Of a DNA stretch of 64,000 nt, positions 62,479-64,000 are shown in pieces. Source of the DNA: JANNBN01 sp031430595 (lineage in GTDB: Bacteria > Actinomycetota > Acidimicrobiia > Acidimicrobiales > JANYDT01); the NCBI GenBank assembly GCA_031430595.1, contig JANPBU010000052.1, positions 83,255 to 147,254 on the forward strand, read 5' to 3'. Position 1 is the stretch's first letter. The number at the start of each line of letters is the position of its first letter. A program made the position numbers and the translations under genes. The notes below the pieces were generated by a model that worked only from the letters and a program-made list of their open reading frames with translations, was not told the DNA's origin and ran no database searches.

Positions 62479-62784
62479 CTACATCGAGGGAGTAACACCC
62501 GGAAGGTAGTGGGTGAACAAATCTGCGATCGCCTCGGCCATTCCGGTGGTCGAGGCCCCGTTGGCCAACTCGACCGTGATGTGGTTGCCGTGTACATGAA
62601 CAGTGTTGACTCCACCAATCTCAAACAGCGCCCGAGCTGCCACATCTGGTGGACGATCACCTTCAATCTCAACACCGGCTTGGTAGCGTTCGTGCGCCAT
62701 CCCAGTCAGGGCACGATTTGTTTCGAAGCGGACAATGCCGTGCCGTGCACTTGGCTTTTCAGTAACAGTGATCAACATACCCAT
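62479..62784 (-). CDS. Nfu_N-like scaffold-domain protein
   Basis: 101 residues. LITVTEKPSARHGIVRFETNRALTG and ALFEIGGVNTVHVHGNHITVEL resemble the N-terminal domain of Nfu-type Fe-S scaffold proteins (EKPNPNALKF, LFxIxGVxxVFFxxxFITV). The CxxC domain of Nfu is absent. TATCCT lies nine bases before the ATG; a second ATG at 62778 is possible. Function in Fe-S metabolism is inferred only, although its neighbour encodes a putative iron/manganese transporter. Confidence 0.6.
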   Translation of the reverse strand: MGMLITVTEKPSARHGIVRFETNRALTGMAHERYQAGVEIEGDRPPDVAARALFEIGGVNTVHVHGNHITVELANGASTTGMAEAIADLFTHYLPGVTPSM

Positions 62785-62838
62785 GGTTATTTAAGGATAG
62801 TTGTTTAAGGTTACAGGCATGCACAGGAACCTATTCCG

Positions 62839-63555
62839 ATGGTGACTCGCGACGGCATCTCTCATCATGCACATGAGGAAGGTCACCTATCTGACCGCGC
62901 TGCAGTCCTCCGTGCTGCCGTGCTCGGAGCAAACGATGGTTTGCTATCTACAGCCAGTTTGGTTGTTGGAGTCGCCGCAGCCTCGGCCTCACGATCACAG
63001 GTTTTGACGGCCGGAATCGCCGGTCTCGTAGCCGGAGCTCTTTCGATGGCGGTCGGTGAATGGTCGTCGGTGTCGTCGCAACGCGATGCTGAACTGGCCG
63101 ACCTTGACAAGGAACGTCTTGAAATCAACAAGTCGCCAGACGCAGAACGCCACGAGTTGGCAGGAATCTATCGAAAGCGTGGGCTTACGGCCGATCTTGC
63201 TGATGCTGTAGCCGTTGAACTATCTGCAGGGGACGCCGTGCGCCATCACGCTCGCGATGAACTCGGACTCGACGTTGACAATCTCTCACTTCCCGCTCAG
63301 GCCGCTGGGGTATCCGCTCTGAGTTTCGCCGTTGGGGCTGTCATTCCCATCGTTGCAGTCTCCATTGCTTCGGCCAGTTTAAGGGTGGCAGCTGGCGTCG
63401 CTTCGGCCCTGATCGGGCTTGCGATACTTGGTGCCCTCGGGGCTCGATTTGGTGGGGCTGATTGGCGGAGGCCGACACTTCGAGTGGTGATCGGCGGTGC
63501 TATTACGCTATTGGTTTCGTTTGTGATTGGTCGCGCAATCGGGGCCTCGGTTTGA
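62839..63555 (+). CDS. VIT1/CCC1-family iron/manganese transporter
   Basis: 238 residues. LRAAVLGANDGLLSTASLVVGVAAAS is the canonical first helix, GLVAGALSMAVGEWSSVSSQRDAELADLDKERLEI the second helix and start of the metal-binding cytosolic domain, and three more helices follow. Members move Fe2+ or Mn2+ out of the cytosol. The N-terminal His-rich stretch (HHAHEEGH) could bind metal. Divergent from the Nfu_N-like gene. Confidence 0.9.
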   Translation: MVTRDGISHHAHEEGHLSDRAAVLRAAVLGANDGLLSTASLVVGVAAASASRSQVLTAGIAGLVAGALSMAVGEWSSVSSQRDAELADLDKERLEINKSPDAERHELAGIYRKRGLTADLADAVAVELSAGDAVRHHARDELGLDVDNLSLPAQAAGVSALSFAVGAVIPIVAVSIASASLRVAAGVASALIGLAILGALGARFGGADWRRPTLRVVIGGAITLLVSFVIGRAIGASV

Positions 63556-63567
63556 GAACCACAACCG

Positions 63568-63735
63568 CCTCTCCGTTCGTTCCGTAACGATCGAACCCGG
63601 CCACAACCTCCCTCTTCGTTCGTTCCGTAACGATCAGACTTGCAGCGAAGCCCGCAATCATTACGGAACGAACGAAGAAGACCAGGAAAGGCTTTCGGCC
63701 CGGCTCGGCCGATCATTACGGAACGAACGGAGAGG
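63568..63735. repeat. Nested inverted repeat (four copies of a 23-25 bp unit)
   Basis: Copy 1 at 63568-63592 and copy 2 at 63611-63635 run forward; copy 3 (63658-63680) and copy 4 (63711-63735) are their reverse complements. Copy 4 pairs with copy 1 (both contain the CTCTCCGTTCG variant) and copy 3 with copy 2 (CTCTTCGTTCG variant), each pair differing at the AACGA/AATGA position. The whole 168-bp element can fold into a long double stem. Confidence 0.9.
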
Positions 63736-63813
63736 TGGGGTGAGGGTTGGCAACCTGCCCTGGCATGGCAACCTACCCAAAACCTGTCATACCCTCCTGT
63801 GATACTCAGATGC

Positions 63814-64000
63814 ATGCCAACAACAACTACACACAGTCAAAACATTCACCCTCAGGGCAACCTATATTGCGAATGGTGCGCAACCCGGTACGAACCACGA
63901 TCACACTCAGGTCGCACCCCCCGGTTCTGCAAAGCCTCACACCGCGTTCGAGCATGCGAACGAAGGCGGGGACTACTACGCCCAACCCAAGCACCTCATC
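63814..64000 (+). CDS. Start of a small zinc-finger-like gene (cut by the right edge)
   Basis: The frame from ATG 63814 stays open to the edge (62 codons). It reads LYCEWCATRYEPRSHSG, then RFCKASHRVRACERRR: a CxxC pair followed 19 residues later by FCxxxH and a basic helix. This is like the short CxxC-FCxxxC zinc fingers of small Actinobacterial proteins, with His replacing one Cys. GATACT lies seven bases before the ATG. The downstream end is not visible. Confidence 0.6.
   Translation, partial: MPTTTTHSQNIHPQGNLYCEWCATRYEPRSHSGRTPRFCKASHRVRACERRRGLLRPTQAPH

Noticed and set aside
1..64000. tRNA, rRNA, prophage or insertion sequence
   Set aside because: I looked for T-loop motifs, transposase DDE patterns, integrases and phage structural genes and saw none; a covariance-model scan would be decisive for small RNAs.

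Overview
This 64-kb window looks like chromosomal DNA of an actinobacterium of moderate GC content, probably from the class Acidimicrobiia. Evidence for Actinomycetota includes a mycothiol-conjugate-amidase-like gene, an F420-type LLM oxidoreductase, a DUF2510/LURP-one protein, a UPF0303 protein, a DnaE2/ImuA/ImuB mutagenesis set with GAAC-N4-GTTC LexA boxes, and many genes whose start codon lies 6-8 bases after a TANNNT -10 box (leaderless transcripts). The class assignment is inference. I found no rRNA, tRNA, CRISPR array, transposase or phage gene.

Layout. 1-8.4 kb: secreted protein (cut by the edge), TIGR03792-like protein, glycosyltransferase 2, MFE-2-type SDR, AarF/UbiB kinase, ATP-dependent DNA ligase divergent from a DUF72 protein, alpha/beta hydrolase, membrane thioredoxin. 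8.4-12 kb: ABC-2 exporter plus a NarL-type two-component system in one overlapping operon. 12-24 kb: secreted beta-propeller coupled to SelO, amidase, Cas4/RecB-like Fe-S nuclease, PAP2 phosphatase, carotenoid-hydratase-like protein, VpsJ-WecG-TrmH operon, LLM oxidoreductase. 24-33 kb: HEIGH metalloprotease-like protein, lipoprotein nuclease, YdjC-like deacetylase with altered metal site, SCP2 protein, Mca, RNA m5U methyltransferase, a GGDEF/EAL protein, VOC protein. 33-40 kb: DUF427, L7/L12-like small protein, DnaE2, and two inverted paralogous methyltransferases around a secreted protein. 40.8-47.9 kb: a divergent branched-chain-amino-acid-type (Liv) ABC transport locus with two CRP/GlxR-like operators and an acyl-CoA-synthetase-like protein that has lost its catalytic motifs and carries membrane helices. 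47.9-52 kb: LytS/LytTR two-component system translationally coupled to a small DUF485-like protein and a sodium:solute symporter. 52-58 kb: UPF0303, scramblase-like protein, SDR, aminopeptidase P, sorbosone-dehydrogenase-like protein, and a secreted gene interrupted by an in-frame stop. 58-61 kb: imuB and imuA, each with its own LexA box. 61-64 kb: 2OG-Fe(II) oxygenase, lipoprotein, Nfu_N-like protein, VIT1/CCC1-type transporter, a nested inverted repeat and the start of a small zinc-finger-like gene.

The strongest regulatory themes are the recurring leaderless promoter, the SOS regulon of a translesion mutasome (dnaE2 is 21 kb from imuAB but shares the same operator and promoter arrangement), and the probable CRP-family control of the Liv locus. 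The most unusual protein is the membrane-bound, apparently dead acyl-CoA synthetase homologue inside the Liv operon.
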